Below are positions 33,595 through 45,163 of a stretch of 64,000 nucleotides of DNA, in pieces. The notes under the pieces are model-generated. The model searched no databases. It was not told where the DNA came from and saw only the letters and a list, made by a program, of their open reading frames with translations. Positions within the stretch are counted from its first letter, which is position 1. Every line of letters starts with the position of its first letter. The position numbers and the translations under genes are program-made. This DNA comes from Paraphysoderma sedebokerense (Eukaryota > Blastocladiomycota > Physodermatomycetes > Physodermatales > Physodermataceae), in NCBI GenBank assembly GCA_025602915.1, contig JAHLJZ010000009.1, positions 488,233 through 552,232 of the forward strand, read 5' to 3'.

Positions 33595-36248
33595 ATGCGA
33601 ATAAGTGCGGAGCAGCTTGATATCCTGGAAGATGGGGAGGCCATGGGTGCCATGACCCCCTTGCCAATGAGAGTCACTGCAAAGGAAAATTTCGCCGAAA
33701 ATCAGGATGTCATCATTGTATGTTTCTTTTTAACACTTTATTGAATCATATTTATTCACTTGATATTTTCAATTAGATGGTGGACGGGTCTGCGTCTATA
33801 AACCGCACTGATTTTCAAAAAATGAAACAACTGTGTGGAGCTCTTGCGCAACGTTTTACTGGACAAGCAAGTCAGTTGGGATTAGTACAAGTCGGTGATA
33901 GCGCAAGAGAAGAACAATGTTTAACGACGGATCGTAGTCTCTTCGACAGTAAAGCTTTAGGTAATTCATAATGAATTTTAGTCTTTCCCGCAATTCAAAA
34001 TACATAACCCTGTCCAATTTGTTAAATTGTAGCAATGCTGCAGATGCGCGGGGGTACAGACATTTTGGCAGGCCTACAGTTATGTGCTCAAGCGTTCACC
34101 CATTCCAGCTTGCCGAATAATGGGAAGCAACTCTGGATATTCACCGACGGTGTGTACACTGGTGGCGATCCTACTCCTTTTGCCAGAGAGCTTCAAAGGC
34201 AGGTACGTTCATTTTATCATTCTCAAAGAATATCCATATGAGTCAATAAGTGATTTTAAATTTATGATTCAGGGTGTTCTCATCACCGCGATTGGAATAG
34301 GCTACGGAATTACGCAGGAAACCTTAGAGAATGTGGCCTCATATGGCAGAGCCTTCTGGAAAGAAGATTTTGATAAAGCCGTGGAATTTATTTCAAGCGG
34401 TATTACTCCCAATCTGCAGCAGGAGCTTACGCATCTCCAAGTATTTTTAGAAAATTCAATGAATAAAATTGGCTACGATGTTTCGTTCCTGTTAGAGGTA
34501 CAATGTTATTTCAATGTTATTTCCAAAATCAACATAAATCATCACTAACCCAAATTATTATGGTCATCCTACCAGATCACGAATAATACCGAGCAATCTA
34601 TTCCTTCTCAGTCTTGCGTATATATTCCACAAACCCAATATTTCAACGCTCGTCGTATCATCTTGCCGCGCGAAATACATCCATATCAAAAATGGCAAAC
34701 GCCATTCGTGTTAGAATGTAAAAACTCAAACATCAAGAATAAATTTCATGACTGGATCCTCAAGTTACCGCAAATTATTGAAATTTACTTATGTGATTCG
34801 ACGGGAAATTGGATTCCCACGAATGAAAATGGGTTCGAATTATCAATAGGTAAGTGTCTGGCGTGGTCAAGGGGGTCAAAGGTGAAGATTGCATGAGCTG
34901 ATAGATTTTTGGCCTTTTAAAGATAAATTCGCAGGCGACGTGATTGAATGGAGACCTTCCGATGCAAGGACACCGGATGCAAATATCCTCTTGTTTGGAC
35001 CACAAGGATCCGGCAAGGTGAGATACGCTTTGTTAGTAGTTAGAATGAATATGGTATCACCGCCAACACTGCTTTACTGACTTTTAATTAGAGTTCTTTT
35101 GTTAATTCAGTTTTCACTGCACTTTCAGAGAATGTACAAGAACTTAGTATTGCCGGAGGAGGTAGTAGTCGTATTACAACTCGCTTAGAGCGCTTCCCTA
35201 CTTCTATCGCTTTAGGAGATTACGACGCCGGCTCCGCAAAGATAAATTTCTTCGATTGCCCGGGTATCGAGGAGAATGATGCTACTTATCAAGGCGAAGA
35301 AATTGAAATGATAGTTGAAGGTGTCATGAAAGTAGGAGAAAAAATTGTGAATCAAAAACTGCTTTATTCGGATCTTAGACGTCGAAAAAGACTAAATGAT
35401 AAGGATACGGCTTGGAAACAACGAATTCATTCTGTCATTTTTGTGATTCCGCAACAGTATGCAGCCGATTCCGATCAACAGCAAGATCTCATTCAACCTT
35501 ATGTTGCCATGTATGAGAAATTAAGAAATGAACTAAGTACGAGTTCATTTATTTTCTTCGAAAACTTGTCTACTTGCAATGAAGGAGCGAGAACACTGAC
35601 AATTTTTTCTGCCAAACTACGTAGAGCGTAAAGCAATAGTGGCCGTTTCCCAATTCGACAAAGTAGGCCAAGAAAATGGTAGATTAGTGTTGCAACAAAT
35701 TGCCGATTCGTTTAATATTCCCGTTGACCAAGTTTATCCGCTGATCAACTATTCCTCCGGAATGGCGAAAAATTCTAAACTGTTCGAAATGGATCAAAGA
35801 ACAATTCATATTTTGTATGCTGCACTCCAAGGGGCTTCAAATTTTATGCGGGTGGAAGCATTGGGTCAAGGTACGGCATCAACGTATATCTACTCATTCA
35901 AGAAACGCCACATCTAACTGTTTCGTTCTTGCAGTTGAAAGGTTATTCGATTACGACGATGATGATTTGAGTTATCAGTTCCAACACCAGGTAAACCTAG
36001 ATTCCAGTTCCAGCTCTCAAGGGTCTGCGTCCAACGTCGCGTCCACAACTGAGCTGATGGAAGAGATTTGGACTTTTATGATGGATTTGGTCAATGAAGA
36101 TCTGATAGAACCTGAAGATTTTGAAGCTCTTAAAAACGCGAATGAAGGAAAATTGAGGAGTATCTATAAATCTGCAATGAAAGGTGCATCGGAAGATGAC
36201 AAAATCTATAGATTTTTGCGAGGAGCAAAGCAATTTCAATTACTCTAA
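33595..36248 (+). CDS. von Willebrand A domain fused to an IFI44/AIG1-like GTPase
   Basis: Nine exons (33595-33717, 33777-33960, 34033-34202, 34273-34497, 34576-34849, 34923-35017, 35092-35536, 35625-35870, 35935-36248) give 691 residues. Residues about 39-205 form a vWA domain with the MIDAS motif DGSAS and later FTDGVYTGGD. After a beta-rich linker comes a GTPase: P-loop LLFGPQGSGKSSFVNSV (about 349-364), G3 FFDCPG (411-415), and SQFDKV (514-519) in place of G4 TKxD after a hydrophobic strand. The layout of SRITTRLE, IHSVIFVIP and FNIPVDQVYPLINYSSG resembles the interferon-induced IFI44/IFI44L GTPases more than septins or dynamins. A Ser-rich stretch and a helical C-terminal domain (MEEIWTFMMDLVNEDLIEPE) follow. 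No signal peptide or transmembrane helix is seen, so it is probably cytosolic. The function is not known. Confidence 0.85.
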
Positions 36249-36982
36249 GGAATTTTGAAGCTGTTTTATCCTTTACCTTGCTGCTAGTTGTTCTAATATA
36301 ATTTTAGGGCTACAATTTGTGTATTATCTGCGTTATATCAATAAATGCAACAACAACCGCATATATTAGTTTTAGGAATGTGAAGTATTTGGTCTATCCA
36401 AAAAAAAATTTTGTTTATTCTTTAGTCTACATTTGCGCAGCAATAGCATCGCAAATTTTCGATAGGTTTAAGCCTAATTCAATTGCTAACCTTACGTAAT
36501 ATTTATTTCATACATTTTTCTAATGTTTTTGCCCTAATATATCTTCAAACATTTCTCGGGTTGTTCATGCAGCATATATACATTATAAGTTCTCTGAACC
36601 AAGGCCCCAAAAAATGTTAAAATCAATGTTTATCACATGGTAACAGCATCCAAAATACAATAAAAATAGAATGTGAGATTGGGGTTTCACTCGTTGTTCA
36701 ACTCTAAGGATAGTAGGTCCTCAATATAAAGTCAGGTAATGCAAGATCAAGGTTGACGTGGAATCAAGAGAGCACTCTGCGAATGGCTGGAAGATATTCG
36801 ACCAAACGGAATAGAGGTGGAGAGGTACGCCCCCGCGATAAGTTCGGAGGTCAGCGGCTATTCTGTGGTGACCAGGGATGTTCGATTGGGAAGAGGGAGA
36901 AGAAGATATGAGAAACGAAGATGGCAACCCATTCCGAGGGGAAGAAAGATAGAAAGTTGTTGAGGATGGAGATACTAAGTGA
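36249..36982. other. Convergent intergenic region, no gene seen
   Basis: About 730 bp between two convergent stops, AT-rich. No supported gene or RNA. Confidence 0.45.
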
Positions 36983-39015
36983 CTAATCCAAAACAATCAC
37001 AATCTTTCCGTCTTCCTTAGTAATGATTGTCCCATTATTACTTTTGTCTGCTGCCAGCGAGTTTGTATCACCAGACGCCAAAGTCGAAGCAATATTCGAG
37101 CGTTTTCTCGGCAGTGCTTGATCACATTCTCCATCACTGCATAAATCGATCACCATAGCTGACGCACCTCTCTTGCTTCCGGCAACTTCATACTTTTCGT
37201 TGTCATCTATTATCACGGTCTCGATTCCACGTTTTGAGCCACTCTTACCATGGTCGATTTCGATGGCTTGGGACTTTCTTTGAGGAGCACGACTTGTACT
37301 GCCGTCAGGATTCACCGCTATTTTGTCCTCCTCTGGATATATTTTCAAGCAATGTTTCATGAATGGGTCCATGACTATATCATTTAAACTTTTCAACGTG
37401 GCGTTGCAAGCAATACATTTCCACTTCGATAACGGTTTCTTCACATTAAACTCGATAAAAGGTATGAAATCGAAACATTCGTAATGCGTGCACTTTGTCA
37501 GTTTGGCCGGATGACTCAATCGCTTCATCGTGAGGGGACATTTGAGAGAAACGACTTGTTGTCCAACCTCTAAATCGTCGTCCGCTTTATTCTGCTTGTT
37601 TTGATGATTAAATGAGGAAGAACCGATCGAATAAGTGCGGTCGAATAGAGATTCCATGGCTTTTAAATCAAATTTGGCCTTTTGGTGGATTGAGGTGACG
37701 GTTGCCGGTGATTTGCTTTTGAGATGTTGGTAATATGTTCTGGCAAGTCGAGAATCTGGCGAAAGCTGTCGCGCAAATTCAACGATCAGATGTGCATTCG
37801 ATAACCTATATTTAGGTCCTTGTACATTAATATCGAGAGTCTTCTGGCCTGATAGAAGAGAGCCAAGGTCGACGAAAGGCGTTATGTCCAGGTATGAAGG
37901 GGACGACTTAGCTGAGCTCTGCGGGATTAGGCGACGGTTTACTTTAATGGTAATGGCTTTGTCGAAATGAACCAAGTAAGCTCCGTTCAGCAAGTACACA
38001 TGAATCTGATAAATTGGATCAGTTGGTAATGACTGAGATTCCCTCTGTTTTTTCATTTGAGAAATAATCGGAACGTGACTGGAGTTGATTCGGATACAAG
38101 TGTTCGCATAACTTTCGCTCTTCGAAAGAACAGAAAAACTATGTTTGTGAATTACATATTCAGTAAAGTGATAGGGGGATTGTATCATGGATTTTGCCGT
38201 ATGGAAATTATTTCTCACTGCTCCTGTCAGTATACTAGACAATAACGTTAGGAATAAGGACAACGAAAATATGTAAAGACACCCAAGAGATCTGCTTACT
38301 TCGAGTCAAATTTGATTGGAACCTTTTTTGTGGTGGTCGTCGTCACATTGTTAGAGGAAGTCGTAGGCACCGGGTTCACGGATGAGAGGAGAGGGTAAGA
38401 ATATGGCATATATCCCGTATAAATGTATGGATGATAGGGTGGAAGAGGAAGTACATTTGGGAAAGTGCCACCGTAACCAGCGTTTCCAGGTTTCTCGGCC
38501 GCTTGACTCGCTTTTCTTGTAGCCGCCCTGAAAATAAGGTCAATAGCCAGAAGTTTGAAGTAATACCAAAAGAGTGCATTTACAGCTTTTTGGCATAGTC
38601 CGGGAATATTTTCATTGCCAGTTGGTCCACCAAACCATCCTTTAAGCACATGGTATTGAGGTCATGCATTCCCTTCTTCTCTCTAAGGTAGATCATCACT
38701 TTCTTCAATTCAGGGACAGTTAAGGTGCGCAATGAGCTAACGTCCTGAATACAAGCGAGTTAGAGAATCGTTACTAGCGATCCGAGGATGACTACAGAAT
38801 CGTACCAGAAATTCAAAATAATTTCGGTCTCCGCGAAGGCATGTAGTTTTGATATGCGTTTGCTCTAACAAGATAGCACACAATCAACGAGATTAGTAAC
38901 CAGAGAACTGAAGCAGGAAATATCTACCAAATATACCTTTAGCCGTCAAAATCGTTCTGTTTTCGGGATTTCGTCTACCAGGGATCCCGGCTGTGGACGC
39001 ACTGGGTGCTGTCAT
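36983..39015 (-). CDS. SIZ1: SIZ/PIAS-type SUMO E3 ligase
   Basis: Five exons (39015-38937, 38864-38806, 38744-38584, 38527-38300, 38234-36983) give 592 residues. A SAP-like DNA-binding segment lies at about 47-95 (SSLRTLTVPELKKVMIYLRE). A Pro/Tyr-rich linker follows, then a PINIT domain at about 185-335 with IYQIHVYLLNGAYLVHFDKA. The SP-RING (MIZ zinc finger) at about 408-453 has CPLTMKRL, CTHYECFD and WKCIACN, which recruits Ubc9 charged with SUMO. The C-terminal tail carries hydrophobic SUMO-interacting motifs: VIDLCSDGE at about 537, TVIIDDNE at about 515, and IVIVL directly at the C-terminus. This domain order is that of fungal Siz1/Pli1 and animal PIAS proteins, nuclear ligases acting on chromatin and repair proteins. 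Confidence 0.93.
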
Positions 39016-39322
39016 GGTGAAGGCCTCAAGAGATCAAGGATAACGGATCCACCGACTTCGGGCAGTGGATAAGACTGCCGAGAGAAGCAATACAACTATC
39101 AATGCGACCCTTGAGCAGCAGTTTATGTGACAAGAAATTCAAAGGACGCTAATAAACGAATGAAAGTTTACGGAGGCATTTAAAGTGCGAAAGTTGGAAA
39201 TGTCAGCAAACCCGAAAATTCTCAGGTTATCGAAACACGTGATATCCATGTGACAAACACGTGTACCCGATCATGAAGCAAGAGTGTAATTCCTTAGTTC
39301 CGACATGAATTGAAAGACTGCA
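39016..39322. promoter_or_regulatory. Divergent promoter, SIZ1 / CENATAC, with two CACGTG elements
   Basis: 307 bp between opposite start codons. CACGTG occurs at 39236-39241 and 39258-39263, two helical turns apart (22 bp), a spacing that would place two bHLH dimers on the same DNA face. Confidence 0.5.
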
Positions 39323-41014
39323 ATGTCGGATTTGGAGCCGCCATTCAGCGACTTCATCTTTTGCGATCTTTGCAAGAGGAATTTCTCTGGTGGAAACCGG
39401 CATTACTATTCAAAGTTGCATAAGGAGAAATTGCACAAAATTCTAAGTCGGCAAATCGAGGTTAGTGCTTGTACATTCTGAATGGATACTGTCGCACTTT
39501 CTGACCAAACATTATTCAACAAACAACAGAAGTACAGCAAACTGAAACAATTTTTAAATCCTGTCACTGAACTGGAAGATGCTTCGAAGCAACCGTCATT
39601 CTGGTGTGTCTTTTGCGATCACGACGTCAGATTGACGGCCCAAGACTTTCTAGAAGATGTGCAGATTGCATGGTAACCTCGTTGGAACCATAACATTCCG
39701 TAGTACTCATTGCTCTCTCTAACAACCTGGGGATTGTTTCCAATAGTAAGCACGTCTACGCCCATTTAGCTAGCGAAAAGCATCGCTTCAAAGTCGAGGA
39801 ATATCTGGAAAAGCATTATGGCGACATTTCAGATGTTGAAAAATATACCCTTGATTACAATTCGTACCAAAAGGTATATCATGTACTCTCTGCCTTTTTT
39901 ATTGTATTGATCGTATTCATCACAAGACGAAAGTTTAAGAGACTCGCCAAGGCCAAGGTGGAGGAAGTAGTCAAGAATCGGAGGGCGGCCCAAGCCGAGG
40001 CCGAGACACTGTTTGCAATGAAACAGCAACAAAACTATGTCTCTCAGACAGATCCTTTTCAAAGTAAGGGCTCATAAAGTTAACAGAAGTGGTAGATGCC
40101 TGGACTGATGTACTCCATTTTGAGTAGTTCCTCCTCCGGTTTCCCGTCCGTCAAAGTCCCACTTCGCGCCATCGCATGCTCCTACAACATCCAAAGTAAA
40201 CCGCACTTATTCTTTTTTCAGGTAGAATTCTCTACGCTAACATTTACATTTTCTACAACAGAACCGGATTACTACGAAAGAAATTCAGTCAGTCGTGTCA
40301 ACAAGTAATTCGTCGACCAACCCAAAACTCGACGAAGCTGCCAAAGTGCTGAGTGTGTTCTATTTCTGTTTCTCTCTTGAATTATGGTACAATCCGTGTT
40401 TAGAATCCGTTCTTACATTTTACATTTCATTATGTAGACCTTACCCGAATTCAAGTTCCGTCGTTAAAACCAGGACAGGGAAATGTCCATGACAGCGCGA
40501 CAGGTAATTCAAACAATGCTGTCTCCTTTCCTACATCAGTTCATATTCCCTTATTATCAATTTTCATAGTTCCACCCTGGTTACTTAATGACTCGGATTC
40601 TGATGACCAAAAAGAAATTGGACCATCAGAAGAGTTGTTCCGCAAGGCGCAGAAAATTGAACAAAAGAAGAAGTTGAATCCGAAGCGTCTCGGGGCTAAC
40701 TTAGACCGCCGTATGTTTCCTTTCTACTTTCCGCTCCATTCTTGGATTCGATCGCTGAGGAAAATTTTTGCATTACAATTCTGTTTATTTACTGTATACT
40801 TGTTTTATGCTGACCTCCTGTTATCTTTTGTACAACAACAGAGACCCAAGTTAACGACGCTTGGGTTCCAAATTTTGGTCGAGTTTGGAATGCTGGAAGC
40901 AGAAGTTCTACAAGGATAGAATTTTGGAAGGAGCGAGGATCACACGTTGGATCGCAAGACGTCGAGACTAAAGATCGTGGAGAAAGGGCCGAGAAAAGAC
41001 GGAAGCTGGAATAA
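39323..41014 (+). CDS. CENATAC: CENATAC (CCDC84), minor-spliceosome factor
   Basis: Nine exons (39323-39460, 39530-39672, 39747-39873, 39934-40063, 40128-40195, 40262-40352, 40438-40503, 40570-40710, 40842-41014) give 358 residues. The N-terminus has a C2H2-like finger FCDLCKRNFSGGNRHYYSKLH and a second CVFCDHDVR..HLASEKHRFK. A Lys/Glu coiled coil follows. The C-terminal half has the CENATAC-specific signatures VPPWLLND, GPSEELFRKAQKIEQKKKL, KRLGANLDR and the terminal DAWVPNFGRVWNAGSRSS. In animals this protein belongs to the U4atac/U6atac complex and promotes splicing of AT-AN minor introns. Its presence suggests the organism keeps a U12-type spliceosome. Confidence 0.9.
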
Positions 41015-41893
41015 GAACTAATCTTTATTGGAATCCATGCAAACTAGATATTCTTATTTATCACCATTCCTATAAAAAAACATGGTGTGATTTTGCTAAA
41101 TAATTGTAAATTAAAATAACAACACAGAGCAATTATATTATTACTTTCGTGGCTATATTGTGATATACATCATCAACTTATTTTCGGATACCTAATTTTA
41201 CTCAAATTGTGAAGCAAATCTCCACGAGTCGCTAATCGTCGGCTGATCAGCTCAAATCCGATATATGTTATCCGCAATATCGCCACTACACCAATTATCA
41301 AAATCACTACCCAACCTTCCACTACGTCGTTCTCTGCATAACTCTCAATCACCGATTCCACCCTTGAGCATCACTTGACAATCATATCAACGCGACAATA
41401 AATGAAAACTGCAAAATGGAAGGCGCGTAATTTGACTGAACTGCGAGAATGACGCAACTTTAGAAACTTCGAACAACCAAATTGCTTGATGAAATAGTTG
41501 ATCTTTTGTTATTAAGATTTTGCAGAAGTTTATAGGAGTTTAACTGATTTCTGGCGTTTTGTTGAAGCTACGAAAATTAAATTTGTAGTCGGTTATCTTC
41601 ACTTCCCGTACTCTCATTGCTGTGAATTCTACGTAAAGTGACAGCAAGTTTATATATTTTTTGGAATCCCGGGATTAGATTTCGAAATAACCCTACCTTG
41701 GGTAAGTTTGGTCAATTGGTATATTACGGTTTGAGTAGTCATTAATCCGACATAATGGAATTTGATAACATAAAATCTTCAATGACTACGGGTTAATACA
41801 TTGGCTAACTCACTTCAATTTTCTGTATTCTCTTACCATTTATCAGCACAAGAGCAATCAGCATTCACACCTTATAAAAACACACCCAAAAAC
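41015..41893. other. Intergenic region with one unresolved short ORF
   Basis: About 880 bp after CENATAC. Apart from the small minus-strand frame at 41173-41361, no gene is seen. A T/A-rich region around 41640-41800 probably holds the promoter of the gene at 41894. Confidence 0.4.
41173..41361 (-). CDS. Possible membrane-protein exon or small protein (unresolved)
   Basis: An open minus-strand frame of 62 codons contains one convincing transmembrane helix, GWVVILIIGVVAILRITYIG, flanked by charged sequence. There is no ATG in frame before an upstream TGA (the frame begins with GTG), so if real it must be a spliced 3' exon. The matching first exon was not found. It may be chance. Confidence 0.25.
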   Translation of the reverse strand: MESVIESYAENDVVEGWVVILIIGVVAILRITYIGFELISRRLATRGDLLHNLSKIRYPKIS

Positions 41894-42235
41894 ATGTTCA
41901 GTTTCGGTCAACCTCAAACCGGCGAATCCTCTACCTCCGGTACCCAACGCCGACGATCTCCATTCGAATATCTCACTTCCACTCCTTCCCCAACTAGCAC
42001 AGCCCCCTTCACAATCGGGTCTATACTAGGTTCTTATTTCATGTGGATGATGCAAATTTTATACTCTTATACCGCTTGGATTATTAATAGTGATTTGTTC
42101 AAAATGTTTTATACTGATGCTTGGAATGCTGGTATGGAGATAGTAAAGGAGTTTGGAAAATTGGGAAAATTGGTTGGAGAGGTGGCGGGAGGTGTAATTA
42201 CAGGGGCAGGGGAGGCCGCCAAAAGGGAAGAATGA
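41894..42235 (+). CDS. Small hydrophobic/helical protein, unknown
   Basis: Single-exon frame of 113 residues from the ATG at 41894, which follows a T/A-rich region. The N-terminus is polar and Ser/Thr/Arg-rich (FGQPQTGESSTSGTQRRRSP). The middle is a hydrophobic helix (SILGSYFMWMMQILYSYTAW), and the C-terminal part is an amphipathic Gly/Ala/Lys helix ending GAGEAAKREE. No family is recognised. Codon use and length support a real gene, but introns or a longer 3' end cannot be excluded. Confidence 0.6.
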   Translation: MFSFGQPQTGESSTSGTQRRRSPFEYLTSTPSPTSTAPFTIGSILGSYFMWMMQILYSYTAWIINSDLFKMFYTDAWNAGMEIVKEFGKLGKLVGEVAGGVITGAGEAAKREE

Positions 42236-42785
42236 TAGTGGGGGAAAAAGGAGACGGCGGATCCAAATGCGGCGGTTCGTATTTGATCGTGTGGGCAGGA
42301 GTTAGTACAGAGGTGAGAAAGGAATTCGAGAGGGAATTCCTTTGTTTAATTCGGTTTTGCTCTATTGTAAATATATGAAATTGTTGATCTCCAAGATTGG
42401 AAAATCGACGAAATGACTCTACTCGGTCACAATTTACAGGTCATTTAAAGGCCGCGGAAGTATCACGATTACATTGAATCCAAAAAATATGGCAAACCGC
42501 AACAGTCTTAAAGAGCAAAGTTAATTCAAACTCTTTTGATCAGTTCGAGTTCGATTTTCCCAACTATTCGCGTAGATTAGCAATGTCCATGTCTGGTCAA
42601 ACCCGACTGCAAATCTCATTATGAACATTAGCAATTCAGGAGAAAAGCTGTATTCAATTCAAAAGCAATATATATATATATTACACAATATCTTGGAGCA
42701 CCAGAAATGCTTGTGCTTCCTACTTCATCGCATATTCGCCCACGTCCAACCCTCAGATGCATGTATGATACTGACGCATAACCAA
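42236..42785. other. Convergent intergenic region
   Basis: About 550 bp between two small convergent genes. A short TA microsatellite lies near 42670-42682. No gene is seen. Confidence 0.4.
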
Positions 42786-43194
42786 CTATGCTTCCTTCAA
42801 GTCTTCCATTAAATACTCGATACTACCCCAAGCAAGACCGAACATAAATCTCAGCACTTCTTGAGCCGATGTTAAAATCATCTTAGCGATAGGTTTGACC
42901 CACGGGTTGGTAATGGCAAATTTGACGAGACTGTGGACTGCTTTGAACACTACAAAACGAAGCAGATGGGTATGGAATAACGGGCCGCGACAAAAAAATA
43001 AGGCATTAGCGACGATTCACTAACTCAGCCGAGGGCTATCATTATAAAGACGAAGACATACCATTCTCCACGGCAACTCCTATGAATTTTCCGAAATCGA
43101 AAGTTAAGGATTCCGTATCAGATTTCTGCGATACAGCATCTCCGAAATGAGAGAGGGACGTGTAAAATGACGTGACTGTTTCGTAAAGCGACAT
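42786..43194 (-). CDS. Small helical protein, unknown
   Basis: Two exons (43194-43062, 42949-42786) give 98 residues. The protein is nearly all predicted helix: MSLYETVTSFYTSLSHFGDA, then after the intron FKAVHSLVKFAITNPWVKPI and EVLRFMFGLAWGSIEYLMED. It is amphipathic with a moderately hydrophobic C-terminal stretch. No family is recognised. It faces the 113-residue protein at 41894 tail to tail; both are short and helical, though their sequences do not obviously match. Confidence 0.55.
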
Positions 43195-43572
43195 GTTCCT
43201 AATATACACTATCGTCTGCAAAGAGAGAATTGCAGTCCTTTTATAGACGTGAGAGTCAATGTGGTGACGATGGAGGGAGCGAGCTCGAGAGAAGGAATGA
43301 AAATTGCCGCGGTGACATCATCTGGTTTGCCGCCGTTCACAAGTGCTGGTGAATGTCCAGTGAACCTGGATGTGTTGCTCCATTGCTCAGTATTCTCTCC
43401 GTTCCCTCTCAATCTCAACTAATATCATCGCCGACTATATCCCCGCTATCCCCACCAATTTTCGATCCAATATTCTCTATATCGCCATTACAAAGCGTCT
43501 ATTTCCCCTGGACTGTCCGTCTATAATCAATCGCAGCTAACGATAAACAAAAAGTTTGAATAACACCTTTCA
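43195..43572. promoter_or_regulatory. Divergent promoter region upstream of TAF8
   Basis: About 380 bp between opposite start codons. Pyrimidine-rich on the plus strand just before TAF8. No TATA is seen. Confidence 0.35.
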
Positions 43573-44909
43573 ATGGATCAAGTCGCAAACCCACTCCTCA
43601 AAAAATCCATATCCCTGATACTAAAGTCCATCGGCTTCACCGGTACCTCTGGAAAATGTCTGGACGTTCTGGTCAATCTATTCGAGCTGTGTAGGTATTC
43701 TGTATTTGATTTTGGGCCTTCAGTCCGCTTGTGTTGCTATTCGTTGAACGAGCTTTGGTGAAATTACAATCGAGAGATTATTGGTTTAGTGATAAATAAC
43801 ATGCGAATTGAGTCGATGTGGTAGAAATCGTTCTAGCTGAACGACAGCGAAATTAGTATCTTTGACGCTTATGATTACCTGAGAAACAGGTCGCTAATTT
43901 TGTGATCTACTTTATCCTTGATAACCATACTGTATCGTTCGACACCTGTTTATCGAAACATTGGACCCATGTCAAATTTTGCGGAATTCTTCTCTCCTTA
44001 TACATCCAATTCAAAACGACCAAGATCTAGAAGAACTAGCGTCACATCTATCCGCCTACATCGAGCACACCGGCCGTAGGAAAGCCCATCATGAGGATAT
44101 ATTGTTATTGCTATGTGGTTTGAGTGGTAGTCATGTTCATATAAACAAGGTGCCAGGTGCCGTGGTGGGTTTTCACATCGATATCGAGGATCTGTTAAAA
44201 TACGGAAAAGAATTCAAGAAAGCAAAAGGAATAAGAAAAATAGGTACGTGTGTTGACGGGCCTTGGTATTCCTTTTGCCTAGAAATAACGTAGGATTTCT
44301 TATTATGTCATTCATTCTCTCTATTATGTTATTGCTTTCCTTACTTAAGATGCACATAAAAAAGAAATTACAGCGCTGCGACGGAATGGAGGAACCGAAG
44401 CAGAATTCAAGGTGAAGCCTCACTTTGATACCCAGCAAAGAGAAACTCTGCCATCCTCTATACCTCCCCATTTTCCACCGTTTCCGGAAAGTCATTCATA
44501 CAAGCATTCACCTGTACGTTATCAATTCACGTTTCTTTTTGCTGATTTTTACTTCTCTTGAATACTTCACTTATGTGGAAACAAAAATGGACTCACTCTA
44601 TTGGTTTCGTTATTTAAATTTACAAATTCTTTGCATGATCGAATGGTACAGGTTTATACACAACCGCCTCCTCCCCCCTCCATCCAGAGGTCCTTAGTCA
44701 CTACTCAACATTCCTTAATCATATCTAACCTGAAGAGGCTAATGAAGGATCATAAGGCGATGTTTCCTGAGTTGAAGGGACATTGTGACGTTGATATTAA
44801 GCATACCCTTGTTGGATCAGCTGGAGGAAGGAGGAATAGTTATGAAATCCAGGAAAATGATGGTGGCACGAGTGGGACGACGGGGAAGAAGAGACGAGTA
44901 GGACTGTGA
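43573..44909 (+). CDS. TAF8: Transcription initiation factor TFIID subunit 8 (TAF8)-like
   Basis: Four exons (43573-43690, 44025-44243, 44350-44513, 44652-44909) give 252 residues. Residues about 5-75 form a histone fold of the Bromo_TP/TAF8 type: LLKKSISLILKSIGFTGTS, VLVNLFEL joined across the first intron to YLEELASHLSAYIEHTGRR, then HHEDILLLLCGLSG. The second hallmark, the TAF8 C-terminal motif IPPHFPPFPESHSYKHSPVY, spans the last intron at about 149-169. TAF8 pairs with TAF10 through the histone fold and brings TAF2 and other subunits into TFIID. The C-terminus is basic (KKRRVGL) and may serve as a nuclear signal. The first intron (333 bp) is long for this locus. Confidence 0.87.
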
Positions 44910-45163
44910 GTCCATCCATTAAAATATTATGATGTATATATATGTGTATCTATGAATGAAATGGAATTCGCCAAAAGGATTGATAATACATGAATTGGCG
45001 GGCTTCAGATTTGTAAACAAAAGCTCTTCGTGTTTTCAACTTGGATTCACCGGGTATCATTCCATCTCAGACGAAACAAGAACCATCAGCATCGTTGCAG
45101 TTATCTTGTAATTTTCATTTGTTTTACCTTTTGCCTGAGAAGTACACACAACAGATGTCTTAA

